Source: Candidatus Freyrarchaeum guaymasense
Lineage (GTDB): Archaea; Asgardarchaeota; Jordarchaeia; Jordarchaeales; Freyrarchaeaceae
DNA: 22,315 bases
Reading direction: 5' to 3'
NCBI GenBank assembly: GCA_030587405.1
Contig: JAUQZD010000031.1
Location: 1 to 22,315 of the forward strand
A program made the translations under genes and the position numbers. The notes under the pieces were generated by a model that had not been told where the DNA came from, searched no databases, and worked only from the letters and a program-made list of their open reading frames with translations. This document shows positions 6,701 through 14,027 of this stretch, one piece after another (position 1 is the first letter of the stretch; each line of letters begins with the position of its first letter).

Positions 6701-8122
6701 ATGGAGGAAGCTAGTAATGAGCCTAATGGTCCACCCTGGACTGGTGAAGGCCCTGTTAGGCTGGTTAAGACTGGAATCGAGGGATTGGACGAACTTTTAG
6801 GAGGAGGATTTGATGAGGGAAGCGTGATCCTGCTAGCTGGGCCGCATGGATCTGGTAAGACTATTCTTGCAGCACAGTTCATATACAACGGAGTGGTAAA
6901 ATGTAATGAAGTTGGGATTTATATTAGTTTTAGTGAGAGCAAGTCTGATTTTTTCCGGAACATGCTAAGGCTTGGGATGGATTTTTCGCGTCTCGAGAAG
7001 GAGGGGAAATTCAGATTTATTGACGCACTTAACGTTCTGGATAGGAGAGCTTTAGACCTTGTTTTCTCCCATATTTTGGAGGAGTTATCTGCAATCGACT
7101 TTAAGAGGATGGTTGTGGATTCGCTGACAGCCATAGAGAGGATAATAGACCCAGGTGAGTTGAGGGCGTTCATAACGGCAACGATTATCGGCATATGTAA
7201 AATTAACAAGATTACCGGGATGCTGATAGGGGACGTGATCCCGGAGAGCCCTAATGGTGTGAATAGTGAGGTAAGCTTCATGGCTGACGCAGTGCTAGTC
7301 TTGGAGGCGCAAAGGCTGGGTGAAGTTACTCAGAGGTTTTTAAGAGTGGAGAAGGTGAGAGGGCGTCGAACAACTTATTCGAAGGTGGAGTACGTTATAA
7401 CCGATAGGGGAATAGTCATGCATACCCCTGTGAGAAGCCTCGCGGCGGTGAAGTTAGACGGAGACGTCGGCATAGGGGTTCCGGACTTCGACAGGAAAAT
7501 ACTCATGGGCGGAGTCAAAAGAGGAACCATTACGCTTATCTCCGGACCAGTAGGAACAGGTAAGAAGGTAATTTTAGCCGAGTTTGCCGTTTCAGGCATA
7601 CTTAACGGGGAGAGGGTTCTATATGTGACGTACAGGGATGCTGTAGACGAGGTGAGAAGGTTTTTCAGCGACCTAGGCCACGATGTAGAAGAATTGGAGA
7701 AGAAGGGGTTACGGATAGTTTACATAGACCCTTCTAGAAACACTCCCGGACGGAACTATCTGGCTTTAAAGGAGGCTTACGAGGCACACCGTCCTGACAG
7801 GGTTGTGATAGATGAGATATCAATCATGGACTGGCTTCCAAGGGGAGAGTACGTGAAGCTGCTTAACGACATGATTTCATTCTTCAAGAGTAAGGGGGCA
7901 ACTGTGATGATGAGTGCTTCAGTAGACTTAACGAAGGGCATGGATAACGAGGTGGTGAAGGTAGTGGACAACGTGATTGCCATGTGGGTTGAAAGGGAGA
8001 GGGGGAGCATGGACAGGAGGATCTGCACCCTTAAAATGAAGGGTAAAGCTCATGATGATAAAATTAGGAGGATCGAGTACAAAGAGGGAGGGATCGAAGT
8101 TAAGGATTTAGACATTTACTAG
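6701..8122 (+). CDS. KaiC-like ATPase with two domains, second domain degenerate
   Basis: A 473-aa paralogue of the gene at 3973, built of two KaiC domains after a short proline-rich N-terminal tail. Domain 1 keeps Walker A GPHGSGKT (47-54) and Walker B RMVVDS (D140), but the first catalytic glutamate is serine (S78, E79). Domain 2 is degenerate: Walker A reads GPVGTGKK (282-289) with lysine in place of the final T/S, and both catalytic glutamates are gone (R312, D313), while Walker B VIDE (D371) remains. Both double-domain proteins share a [RS]-x-TPG-x-x-[FY] element (RMTPGAHF, RNTPGRNY) in domain 2. GGTGAG at 6689-6694 selects ATG 6701 over GTG 6695. The longin-like gene follows after 23 nt, indicating an operon. 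Confidence 0.92.
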   Translation: MEEASNEPNGPPWTGEGPVRLVKTGIEGLDELLGGGFDEGSVILLAGPHGSGKTILAAQFIYNGVVKCNEVGIYISFSESKSDFFRNMLRLGMDFSRLEKEGKFRFIDALNVLDRRALDLVFSHILEELSAIDFKRMVVDSLTAIERIIDPGELRAFITATIIGICKINKITGMLIGDVIPESPNGVNSEVSFMADAVLVLEAQRLGEVTQRFLRVEKVRGRRTTYSKVEYVITDRGIVMHTPVRSLAAVKLDGDVGIGVPDFDRKILMGGVKRGTITLISGPVGTGKKVILAEFAVSGILNGERVLYVTYRDAVDEVRRFFSDLGHDVEELEKKGLRIVYIDPSRNTPGRNYLALKEAYEAHRPDRVVIDEISIMDWLPRGEYVKLLNDMISFFKSKGATVMMSASVDLTKGMDNEVVKVVDNVIAMWVERERGSMDRRICTLKMKGKAHDDKIRRIEYKEGGIEVKDLDIY

Positions 8123-8145
8123 TTTGCTAAACTTGGCTGGAAGAG

Positions 8146-8781
8146 GTGTATGGGTTGTTTAGAGGGGTTGCGGTGGTGAGTTTCGATTACCGGCTGGGCC
8201 CGGTGGTTGAGGCGGTTTTCCCGGAAGGAATTATACCTGGAGATAAAATGTGGGACATTTCGCTCGACGTCTGGATGAGCATCTTTTCAAGGAAGATAAC
8301 AGAGGAGAATAACCAGAAGGTTTACGGGGAGCTCGGCAAGCTCGCATATGTTAGGTTCTGCGAGAACAACGTAAACTATGCTCTCCTAGCATTGTTCGAC
8401 TCGGACGATGGGGGGCTCGTATGGCAACTTAAGGATGAGCTGGAGGAGGTTCTTAACAGGGGGATTGAGAAGCTTAAGAAGGGAGTGGACTCTCACAGTA
8501 TTGCCAGGGAGCTCTACGACCAAATCAACGGGCTAGTTGTCGGCCCAAAGAAGTTTCCAAGTGAAGTGTATGAGAGCTTTAAAGCCGTATATGACGCCCT
8601 TAGCGGAGTTCTCAAAATAGTCGATGAGGTCGGGGAGGCTGAAGTTAAGGAGAAGCTTATTAAGGCGACAGCTGAGCTCACCGATAAAATATCAGACTTG
8701 GCACTTAACCTAGCTTTAACGTGGGGTGATAAGGAGATTATAAGTGCGATCCTCCGCAGGGCAGAAGCCGGAGGAGGATAA
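8146..8781 (+). CDS. Longin-like protein (first of a paralogous pair)
   Basis: A 211-aa cytoplasmic protein with no membrane helix. The N-terminal ~100 residues have a longin/profilin-like alternation: strand GVAVVSFDYRLGPVVE, then FPEG, a helix with MWDISLDVWM, later strands LAYVRFC and YALLALFDS, then a long helix. The FD-x-x-x-GPVVE-x-FP element recalls the first strand-loop of longin domains in DENN/AVL9-type proteins, but this is recall rather than a search result. The C-terminal half is helical. It lies 23 nt after the degenerate KaiC gene and 22 nt before the GNAT gene, so they form one transcript. It shares its N-terminal pattern with the gene at 9434. GTG 8146 is the frame start; TTG 8155 is an alternative. 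Confidence 0.8.
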   Translation: MYGLFRGVAVVSFDYRLGPVVEAVFPEGIIPGDKMWDISLDVWMSIFSRKITEENNQKVYGELGKLAYVRFCENNVNYALLALFDSDDGGLVWQLKDELEEVLNRGIEKLKKGVDSHSIARELYDQINGLVVGPKKFPSEVYESFKAVYDALSGVLKIVDEVGEAEVKEKLIKATAELTDKISDLALNLALTWGDKEIISAILRRAEAGGG

Positions 8782-8803
8782 AATTTAAGAAGATGGTGGT
8801 TGC

Positions 8804-9322
8804 TTGCGTCCGTCGGAGATCCAGTGCTTCCAGCGGAGGGTAACGTTAAGGGACGGGTCCAGGGTTCTAATAAGGTCTTTAACCCCTGCGGATGCAAGCG
8901 AACTCTTAAGGTTTTACGGCTCCCTCTCCGTCGAAACCAACTACCTTAGATTTCTCAATTATAGGCCGTCCTCAGACTGGATTTTGGAGGGGCTTGCAAA
9001 CGTTAACTTCGAGGATAACATTGCTTTAGGCGCGTTCACGGAGAAGCAGGAGCTGGTTGGAGAAGCACGCTTCTCCCTTGATAAGGGCACGGGGAGAGCT
9101 GAAATAGGAATAGTCGTCTCAGACGAGTGGCAGGGGAAAGGGCTTGGTTTAAACCTGATCCAGACACTAGGCTACATAGCGTTGAGAATCGGGGTGAAAA
9201 CGCTTTACGCCACAGTCTCCCCAGTTAACTACCTAGTTATGGCAGCTCTGAGGAGCGCAGGCTTCAGAATAGTTAAATCGAACCTTTACTTGGAGGAGAA
9301 GCTTTTCGAGGCAGACCTCTAA
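8804..9322 (+). CDS. GNAT-family N-acetyltransferase, PatZ-like
   Basis: A 172-aa single GNAT domain. The N-terminal VTLRDGSRVLIRSLTPAD and ELLRFYGSLSVETNYLRF match the start of the acetyltransferase domain found at the C-terminus of PatZ/Pat-type protein lysine acetyltransferases. The acetyl-CoA pyrophosphate loop is QGKGLG (110-115) after IGIVVSDEW, and the C-terminal MAALRSAGF is the usual closing motif. It is thus likely to acetylate lysines in proteins, here without the CoA-ligase-like part of PatZ, though small-molecule substrates cannot be excluded. The start is TTG 8804 because no ATG or GTG is in frame nearby; GGTGG at 8795-8799 may serve as the ribosome site. It sits between two paralogous longin-like genes, which suggests that a member of this module could be its target (inference). 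Confidence 0.9.
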   Translation: MRPSEIQCFQRRVTLRDGSRVLIRSLTPADASELLRFYGSLSVETNYLRFLNYRPSSDWILEGLANVNFEDNIALGAFTEKQELVGEARFSLDKGTGRAEIGIVVSDEWQGKGLGLNLIQTLGYIALRIGVKTLYATVSPVNYLVMAALRSAGFRIVKSNLYLEEKLFEADL

Positions 9323-9433
9323 GCACTTCTCCAAGTTGACTGCGTGAAATCTAAGATTTTTAAACAGTTCACTTAAAAATATTTTAAAGGGAGAGGTTGA
9401 ATTCTGTGGAAGGGAGGGGTCCCCCTGAGCGGC

Positions 9434-10093
9434 ATGGTTGAATACAGGATTCCTGCCTCATGCCGGGGGATAATGCTGATCAGGTTCGATTATGCTTTAG
9501 GACCTGTGGCGGAAGAGCTTTTCCCCAAGAACTTTATTCCTAATGAGCTTCTCTGGAGCATGTCACTTGACATATGGATGACGCTTGGCACTAAAAGCAT
9601 GGAGAAGGGGTATAACACAATAGTCTTCCTTAGGGATGTAGGCATGTTCGCATACGTTGTTTCAGGGGGTTCAAGGGGAGAAGAGGAAACCCCTTACATC
9701 ATAACGGCCTTCTTTGAACCTAAGGATATAGGAGTTGTTTGGAACGTCAAGGATGAAATACTCAGGGTGCTGTCTGGGAAACTTAGTAGTATACGTGATG
9801 GAAAGGAAAGTGAGAACGCGGTCAGAGAGGCCTACGACGAAATAACGAGAATTCTAGCGAGTGGAAGACTTGCCATCGAAGAGTATGTTGACACGTTCAT
9901 GGAGCAAACAGTAGAATTCGTTTTAAAACTTATAAAGCAAGTGTCAAATCTAAGTAAGGAGGTAGCTGACAGGTTGAAACCTCTTCTAAGAGAGTATGTA
10001 ACCGTGCTAGTTAGGACGGCAAGCAAAATTGGAAGTAAAAAAGTGGTTGAGAGTGTGCTCTCCCTAAACACCTTACTGAGCGAAAGAGGATAA
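9434..10093 (+). CDS. Longin-like protein (second of the pair)
   Basis: A 219-aa soluble paralogue of the product at 8146. Shared positions include RG-hydrophobic-FDY-x-LGPV-x-E-x-FP, then IP, LW or MW, SLD-[IV]-WM, and later GLVW/GVVW followed by -x-x-KDE. The order strand, strand, helix, strands, helix fits the longin/profilin-like class; the C-terminal half is helical and carries no motif I know. The protein is probably a scaffold or a regulator of a partner rather than an enzyme. ATG 9434 is the start, without a clear Shine-Dalgarno. AAAATATTTTAAAG at 9376-9389 is a TATA-like stretch, so this gene may have its own promoter as well as lying downstream of the GNAT gene (gap 111 nt). Confidence 0.8.
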   Translation: MVEYRIPASCRGIMLIRFDYALGPVAEELFPKNFIPNELLWSMSLDIWMTLGTKSMEKGYNTIVFLRDVGMFAYVVSGGSRGEEETPYIITAFFEPKDIGVVWNVKDEILRVLSGKLSSIRDGKESENAVREAYDEITRILASGRLAIEEYVDTFMEQTVEFVLKLIKQVSNLSKEVADRLKPLLREYVTVLVRTASKIGSKKVVESVLSLNTLLSERG

Positions 10094-10237
10094 ATGACGT
10101 GCAGGGGCATCTAATTTACTGTTACTGGCCACTACGAAAAAGAAGGGGTTGAAAGAACCACTCGGTTAACCAACACGCATCTCCATCTGCTTAATTCTTA
10201 CCTGAAATTCTTTGGGGATGAATGAGCCATTAACGGG

Positions 10238-10672
10238 TTATGTCTCGCTTGTGAATGCACCGATGATCCCTCCTATGACCGCGCCGACAACTGCGGCGAT
10301 AACCGATGCAATAGCGCCAAAGACTGCAAACACTATTCCGCTGATTACGCCTGCGATAATGCCACCGATTGCGGCGATGAGAGCGCCTAGCACGTTGCCC
10401 AGCGCCGCGAGAACCCCGCTTGTCATCGCATTGACTATTGCTCCGAGAGCGGCTGCGATTGCACCTAGGATCAAGTCGATGAATGCGGGAGGAGCGGTGC
10501 TCATTGCTTCGCAGCCAAAGGCGTTCATGGCTGACATGAATCCGCCACGAACGCCGGCGTCAACCGCCATGTAATGTCCAGAAGCAGCTGATGCCGCCGT
10601 GTTCGCCGTGAGCGTTAATGCTAGGAGGAAGGCTAAAACCATGCACGTAGCTATCCTCCATTTGTAACGCAT
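10238..10672 (-). CDS. Secreted glycine-zipper hydrophobic peptide, bacteriocin-like
   Basis: A 144-aa precursor. Residues 1-31 form a classical signal peptide (basic MRYKWR, hydrophobic core MVLAFLLALTL, then ASA-A cleavage-type end). The mature part has one cysteine (FGCEAM) and then about 80 residues of almost only G, A, I, V and L with glycines at regular intervals (such as GGIIAGVISGIVFAVFGAI), a glycine-zipper pattern able to insert into membranes. GGGAGGT (minus strand, about 7 nt before ATG 10672) gives a strong ribosome site, and TTATATT around 10733-10740 may be the promoter. That favours this strand over the overlapping plus-strand frame. It may be an archaeal antimicrobial peptide (sulfolobicin-like in character), a pore former, or a surface or membrane-packing peptide; the function is inferred only. 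Confidence 0.7.
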   Translation of the reverse strand: MRYKWRIATCMVLAFLLALTLTANTAASAASGHYMAVDAGVRGGFMSAMNAFGCEAMSTAPPAFIDLILGAIAAALGAIVNAMTSGVLAALGNVLGALIAAIGGIIAGVISGIVFAVFGAIASVIAAVVGAVIGGIIGAFTSET

Positions 10673-11152
10673 GGACCTAACCTCCCTTTTACATTTTCAT
10701 CTTTTTTCACAGGAACCTAAGGAATTTGTTGGGAAATATAATTTCTCGTAAAAGTATTCCCTTCTTCTTCAGCAGACGCTAGACCATCCCACCGCTTTTT
10801 AAACTGAAAATAAAAAGTTCCTCTTAAAATCTGTAGAGGACTCTTTCCCAAAGATTCTCTTTAGGTTTACGGTCGGCAGGCTACTGAAGCTTCACGTTAA
10901 TTAGTTAAGTTGGTGTGGCTGATGTTGCGACATTTGTAAAGAGACATGTTAGATGATTGGCATTTTTAGGGGTTCTTATAAGGGGATGATAGTGAACGGT
11001 CTATTTGTTCCGTTTAGTTCGCCTATTTTTTTGAGGAAAATTCAATTATGATTATTATGCAATTCGGTCTATTAAGCATTATATTGCGATGTGCTTAGTT
11101 TAGATAATAGATTTCCAAAAAATTTATATCAGCAGGTAGCCTTAAGAAAGTT
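10673..11152. other. Intergenic region with divergent promoter signals
   Basis: About 480 nt between the divergent peptide gene and the longin-domain gene, AT-rich, with no coding frame. It holds the TATA-like stretch for the peptide gene (10733-10744, minus strand), a hairpin TCCTCT/AGAGGA with a 10-nt loop at 10818-10839, the direct repeat CGGTCTATT at 10997-11005 and 11065-11073, and the box AATTTATAT at 11121-11129 for the next gene. The length suggests regulation or an unseen small RNA. Confidence 0.5.
11121..11129 (+). promoter_or_regulatory. TATA box for the longin-domain gene
   Basis: AATTTATAT, preceded by CCAAAA as a BRE-like element. Its centre places transcription start near 11152. 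That gives a leader of about 28 nt holding the Shine-Dalgarno GGAGATG (11168-11174) for ATG 11180. Confidence 0.5.
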
Positions 11153-11179
11153 TTGGAAGTAGCTGTTGGAGATGGACAT

Positions 11180-11677
11180 ATGATCCATAACATTTACATC
11201 ATGAAGCGGAGTGGTGAATGCATCATAAGCCGTAAGTACGGCAGCTTAAAGGTAGATGAAGACCTAGTGACGGGCTTTCTAAGCGCTATTTTGAACTTCA
11301 GTGAGCAGCTGGATGGGGAGAGGGTTGAAAGCATAGTCATGGGGAATAAGAAGTTTGTTTACACGGGTATGGGTGACGTGATCTTTATAGCCTATGCGGA
11401 TAAGAACGACCCGGTGAAGGAGAGCCTTGAAGTTTTAGGACGTACTTTTATGGAGAAGTATGGTGAAACCCTTAAGAAATGGAAGGGGGAAAGGGATATT
11501 TTTAATGATTTCATAAAGCAGATGGATGAAATACTGGGGGGAGAGGCTGGAGTTAACGATAAGCTGGCTGAAGACATACTTGAAAGGCTTAAAAAGGGAA
11601 GCATATCGGCCATTGAGGCATCCCAGAAAATAGTTGACTTTTTCCTGAAGAAAGTTAAGGAGAAAAGGGAAGAATAA
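11180..11677 (+). CDS. Longin-domain protein
   Basis: A 165-aa cytoplasmic protein. Residues 1-115 have the longin pattern: a first strand IHNIYIMKRSGECIISRKYG, a helix DLVTGFLSAILNFSEQL, strands with NKKFVYTGMGDVIFIAYAD, then VKESLEVLGRTFMEKY and a helix. This layout is like archaeal longin-domain proteins and small chains of adaptor complexes. A charged helical tail (about 130-165) follows and may be a coiled coil. Such domains typically bind small GTPases or membrane-traffic partners. ATG 11180 has GGAGATG at 11168-11174, so it is preferred over TTG 11153. The roadblock gene lies convergently 86 nt downstream, so the two are neighbours but not co-transcribed. Confidence 0.8.
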   Translation: MIHNIYIMKRSGECIISRKYGSLKVDEDLVTGFLSAILNFSEQLDGERVESIVMGNKKFVYTGMGDVIFIAYADKNDPVKESLEVLGRTFMEKYGETLKKWKGERDIFNDFIKQMDEILGGEAGVNDKLAEDILERLKKGSISAIEASQKIVDFFLKKVKEKREE

Positions 11678-11763
11678 GTTAGACTTTAAAGCAATCTTTC
11701 ATCTATATCTTCTAAAAGAGTGGATGTCATGTTGCCCGAGCCGAATCTGAGGTTTAGTAGGGG

Positions 11764-12132
11764 TTAGGATAGGGCTTCTGAGAGCTTTTCCCTTATTGAT
11801 GAGATTAATGTGAGCATTAGGCCCATGTTAGCGTAGGGGTTTGTGATTACGGATAGGACGTGTTTATCGTCTATCCCGAAAATTATTATTGTTCCGTCTT
11901 TGCCGCCTACCACCACTTTTTGAAGGTTTCCAAGGGATAATTCGCTTATCACCCTTTCTCCTACGTTATACAGGGCGGCTCCCATCGCTGCTATTAGATT
12001 TTCGTCGCCATGCTGTATTGCAGAGGCTAGAACTAGACCGTCGGTTCGAATGATTGCTGACGCTTCTATATCTGGGTCGGATGCTTCCATTTCCTCCAGG
12101 ATACTGGCTAGTTTTTGCCTGAGAGTTTTCAT
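11764..12132 (-). CDS. Roadblock/LC7-domain protein
   Basis: A 122-aa protein that is nearly all one roadblock/LC7 domain. The hallmark is ASAIIRTDGLVLASAI (conserved DGhhhAS turn), followed by a helix with AAMGAALYNVGERVISEL, strands with VVVGGKDGTIIIFGI and LSVITNP, and a last helix. The family includes MglB, which regulates the small GTPase MglA, and dynein light-chain regulators. In archaea these proteins usually sit with small GTPases or signalling ATPases; here no GTPase is present in the window. GGTGG just upstream selects ATG 12132 over GTG 12147. It is convergent with the longin-domain gene. Confidence 0.92.
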   Translation of the reverse strand: MKTLRQKLASILEEMEASDPDIEASAIIRTDGLVLASAIQHGDENLIAAMGAALYNVGERVISELSLGNLQKVVVGGKDGTIIIFGIDDKHVLSVITNPYANMGLMLTLISSIREKLSEALS

Positions 12133-12269
12133 CGCATCCACCTTCACCTTTAAAGTTAAAACTATGGGGATGAAACGCTGTATTTAAAGATTTCGCCTTG
12201 AAATTATTTTTTCTGTAAACGTAACAAATAAAAATTTTTTAAATTATGAAAGTCGCAAAAAGGGATGGG

Positions 12270-13046
12270 TTAGCCACCCTTAATCTTTTTAATGTACTCT
12301 GTTGCCCGCTTGAGGACGTCCTCGTTCTGGATGCATATTATTTGGGCTAGAGCCGTGTAGTCGAGCAGGGTTTTCATGTCCACGTCAAAGCTTATGTTAA
12401 CTATTTTCTTCGATAGGCCAACGGCTATCGGGCTGTTCCCCATTATGGCTTTAGCAATGCTTAACACTTCCTCCTCCAACCTTTCATGCGGAACTACCTT
12501 GTTAACTAAGCCTATCCTTTCGGCCTCCGCAGCCGTTATGAACTTCGCCGTGAAAATCAGCTCTTTAGCCCTTCCAACCCCGACGATGCGAGGCAGCCTT
12601 TGGCACCCTGCTAGGTCTGGGACCAGTCCTACGGCAGCCTCCGGGAGGCCAAACAACGCGTTCTCAGAAGCTATCCTTATGTCGCATACTAGCGTTAGTT
12701 CGAGTCCTCCCCCAAGTGCAGGCCCGTTGACGGCTGCTATTACAGGCTTCTCGACTTCCTCTATGATGTTGTAGACTTGCTGGGCTACCCTGATGATGTT
12801 TGGAAGCCATTCGAATCCTGTTTTTCCCAGGTCCTTCAGCAGGTTGAAGTCGAGCCCCGACGAGAAAGCCCTTCCAGCTCCTGTTAGGACGATCACCTTA
12901 ACGTCTTTTTCGTCCCCCGCCTTCTTAAACGCGTCAGCAAGCTCCATGAACATTTTACTGTTGATGGCGTTTAAAACCTCAGGCCTGTTTAGAACTATCT
13001 TCGCGATACCCTCACTCTTCTTGTAGAGGAGTGTTTCAAAGCTCAA
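12270..13046 (-). CDS. Enoyl-CoA hydratase/isomerase family protein
   Basis: A 258-aa crotonase-fold protein of typical length. The oxyanion-hole segments are AFSSGLDF and NGPALGGGLEL, and the two usual catalytic glutamates are kept: one in GGGLEL and one in FGLPEAAVG. After the second, the chain reads GLVPDLAGCQRLPR with Asp where hydratases usually have Gly (GAGGTQRL), the place of the extra acid in some enoyl-CoA isomerases; so the reaction may be a double-bond isomerisation rather than hydration. It acts on acyl-CoA thioesters in the cytoplasm. The start is TTG 13046, picked because GGAGG sits 7 nt upstream. It is followed in the same direction by the roadblock gene after 137 nt, which may be unrelated. 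Confidence 0.92.
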   Translation of the reverse strand: MSFETLLYKKSEGIAKIVLNRPEVLNAINSKMFMELADAFKKAGDEKDVKVIVLTGAGRAFSSGLDFNLLKDLGKTGFEWLPNIIRVAQQVYNIIEEVEKPVIAAVNGPALGGGLELTLVCDIRIASENALFGLPEAAVGLVPDLAGCQRLPRIVGVGRAKELIFTAKFITAAEAERIGLVNKVVPHERLEEEVLSIAKAIMGNSPIAVGLSKKIVNISFDVDMKTLLDYTALAQIICIQNEDVLKRATEYIKKIKGG

Positions 13047-13163
13047 AGGGAAACCTCCAGACGCTTTAAACTAAGGTTGCATGATGGAACCTATAAGCTT
13101 TTACCATTTGAAGCAGCATTGACAGCGTTCGACGTTAAATCTAGGAGCGGCTGAGTTTCCATT

Positions 13164-14027
13164 TTAGTATAATTCTTTGTTGGGGGGATGTAGAAGCTTA
13201 AAGTAGGTTAATGGTTGCTTTGACAGCTTCACCACCTGACGGGCGGCTTTCCTGACGGGCTTCTTACGGTGTTTCAGGTACGGGAGGAGCGGCTTCGTCC
13301 CCTTTAACTTGACTATGTACGCTAGGGCGTTGAAAGCTGCCGCCCTCACCTGGCTGTCATCGGAGAGGAGTGCAAGCTCGAAAAGCCTTTTGACGGCTCT
13401 CTCTTCCCCAACCCGTGCAGCTAAGCCTATGTGTTCCAATGTGAAGTCCCCCTTCTCCAGCGTGGATACGACAAGGTCGTTAGCCCTTGGGTCCTCAAGA
13501 TCGACGAGGGCGATTAAGGCGGCAGTGGAGAGGTCAGGGTTTCCGGCAGATCTTTGAAGGAAAGACCATATCAAGTCCGCTGCCCCTTTGTCCTTCAACA
13601 CGCCGAGCACTACGCATGCCTGGGCTTTAACGTTGTCTGGAAGCTCCTCGAAGACCTCCCTGATCTTCTCCGCTACGGGTACCCCGCGTTCTAAGCCGAG
13701 CTTTCCTAGGGCGATGAGTAGGTCACCGCTAACCTTCTCATTAGAGGGGTCCTTCAACAGGGAGACAGCCTTCTCCAGCTCCTTCCCGCTTCCAGCAAGC
13801 TCGGCCAGCTTGGACACGGCCTCAAACCTGGCAATTCCTTTAGCCTCGGAGACCAAGGGGAGGAGATCCTCGATGGACGATGCCTTAGAAATGGATAAGA
13901 GGAGGGCTCCTTCCCCCTTCTCTGGGGGGGTGAGAGTTAAAGCCACCTCCAACTCCGACTCAAACCATGGAAGGAGAAGGCTTCTCAGGGCTATGTAAGG
14001 GTTTATGGACTGATGCGGCTTAGCCAT
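13164..14027 (-). CDS. HEAT-repeat protein
   Basis: A 287-aa soluble protein built of repeated helix pairs of about 30-35 residues. The repeat lines have the PBS-lyase/HEAT pattern, such as IARFEAVSKLAELAGSGK, VSGDLLIALGKLGLE, VKAQACVVLGVLKDKGAAD, LSTAALIALVDLEDPRAND and VRAAAFNALAYIVKLKGTK, with the tail basic (KHRKKPVRKAARQVVKLSK). These proteins form curved scaffolds for protein partners, and no catalytic function is visible. GGTGG upstream supports ATG 14027. It lies between the crotonase gene and the Fe-S protein on the same strand, so a shared transcript is possible (gap 146 nt upstream). Confidence 0.88.
   Translation of the reverse strand: MAKPHQSINPYIALRSLLLPWFESELEVALTLTPPEKGEGALLLSISKASSIEDLLPLVSEAKGIARFEAVSKLAELAGSGKELEKAVSLLKDPSNEKVSGDLLIALGKLGLERGVPVAEKIREVFEELPDNVKAQACVVLGVLKDKGAADLIWSFLQRSAGNPDLSTAALIALVDLEDPRANDLVVSTLEKGDFTLEHIGLAARVGEERAVKRLFELALLSDDSQVRAAAFNALAYIVKLKGTKPLLPYLKHRKKPVRKAARQVVKLSKQPLTYFKLLHPPNKELY

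Noticed and set aside
10212..10574. Plus-strand frame of 120 aa opposite the hydrophobic peptide gene
   Set aside because: Proline- and alanine-rich composition from the complementary strand of a G/A/I/V repeat; the minus frame has a signal peptide and a strong Shine-Dalgarno.
10818..10839. Hairpin TCCTCT/AGAGGA
   Set aside because: Only 6 bp with a 10-nt loop; expected by chance in an AT-rich gap, and no T-run follows.
12045..12060. GGTTCGAAT, similar to a tRNA T-loop
   Set aside because: Lies within the roadblock coding region with no acceptor or anticodon stems around it.
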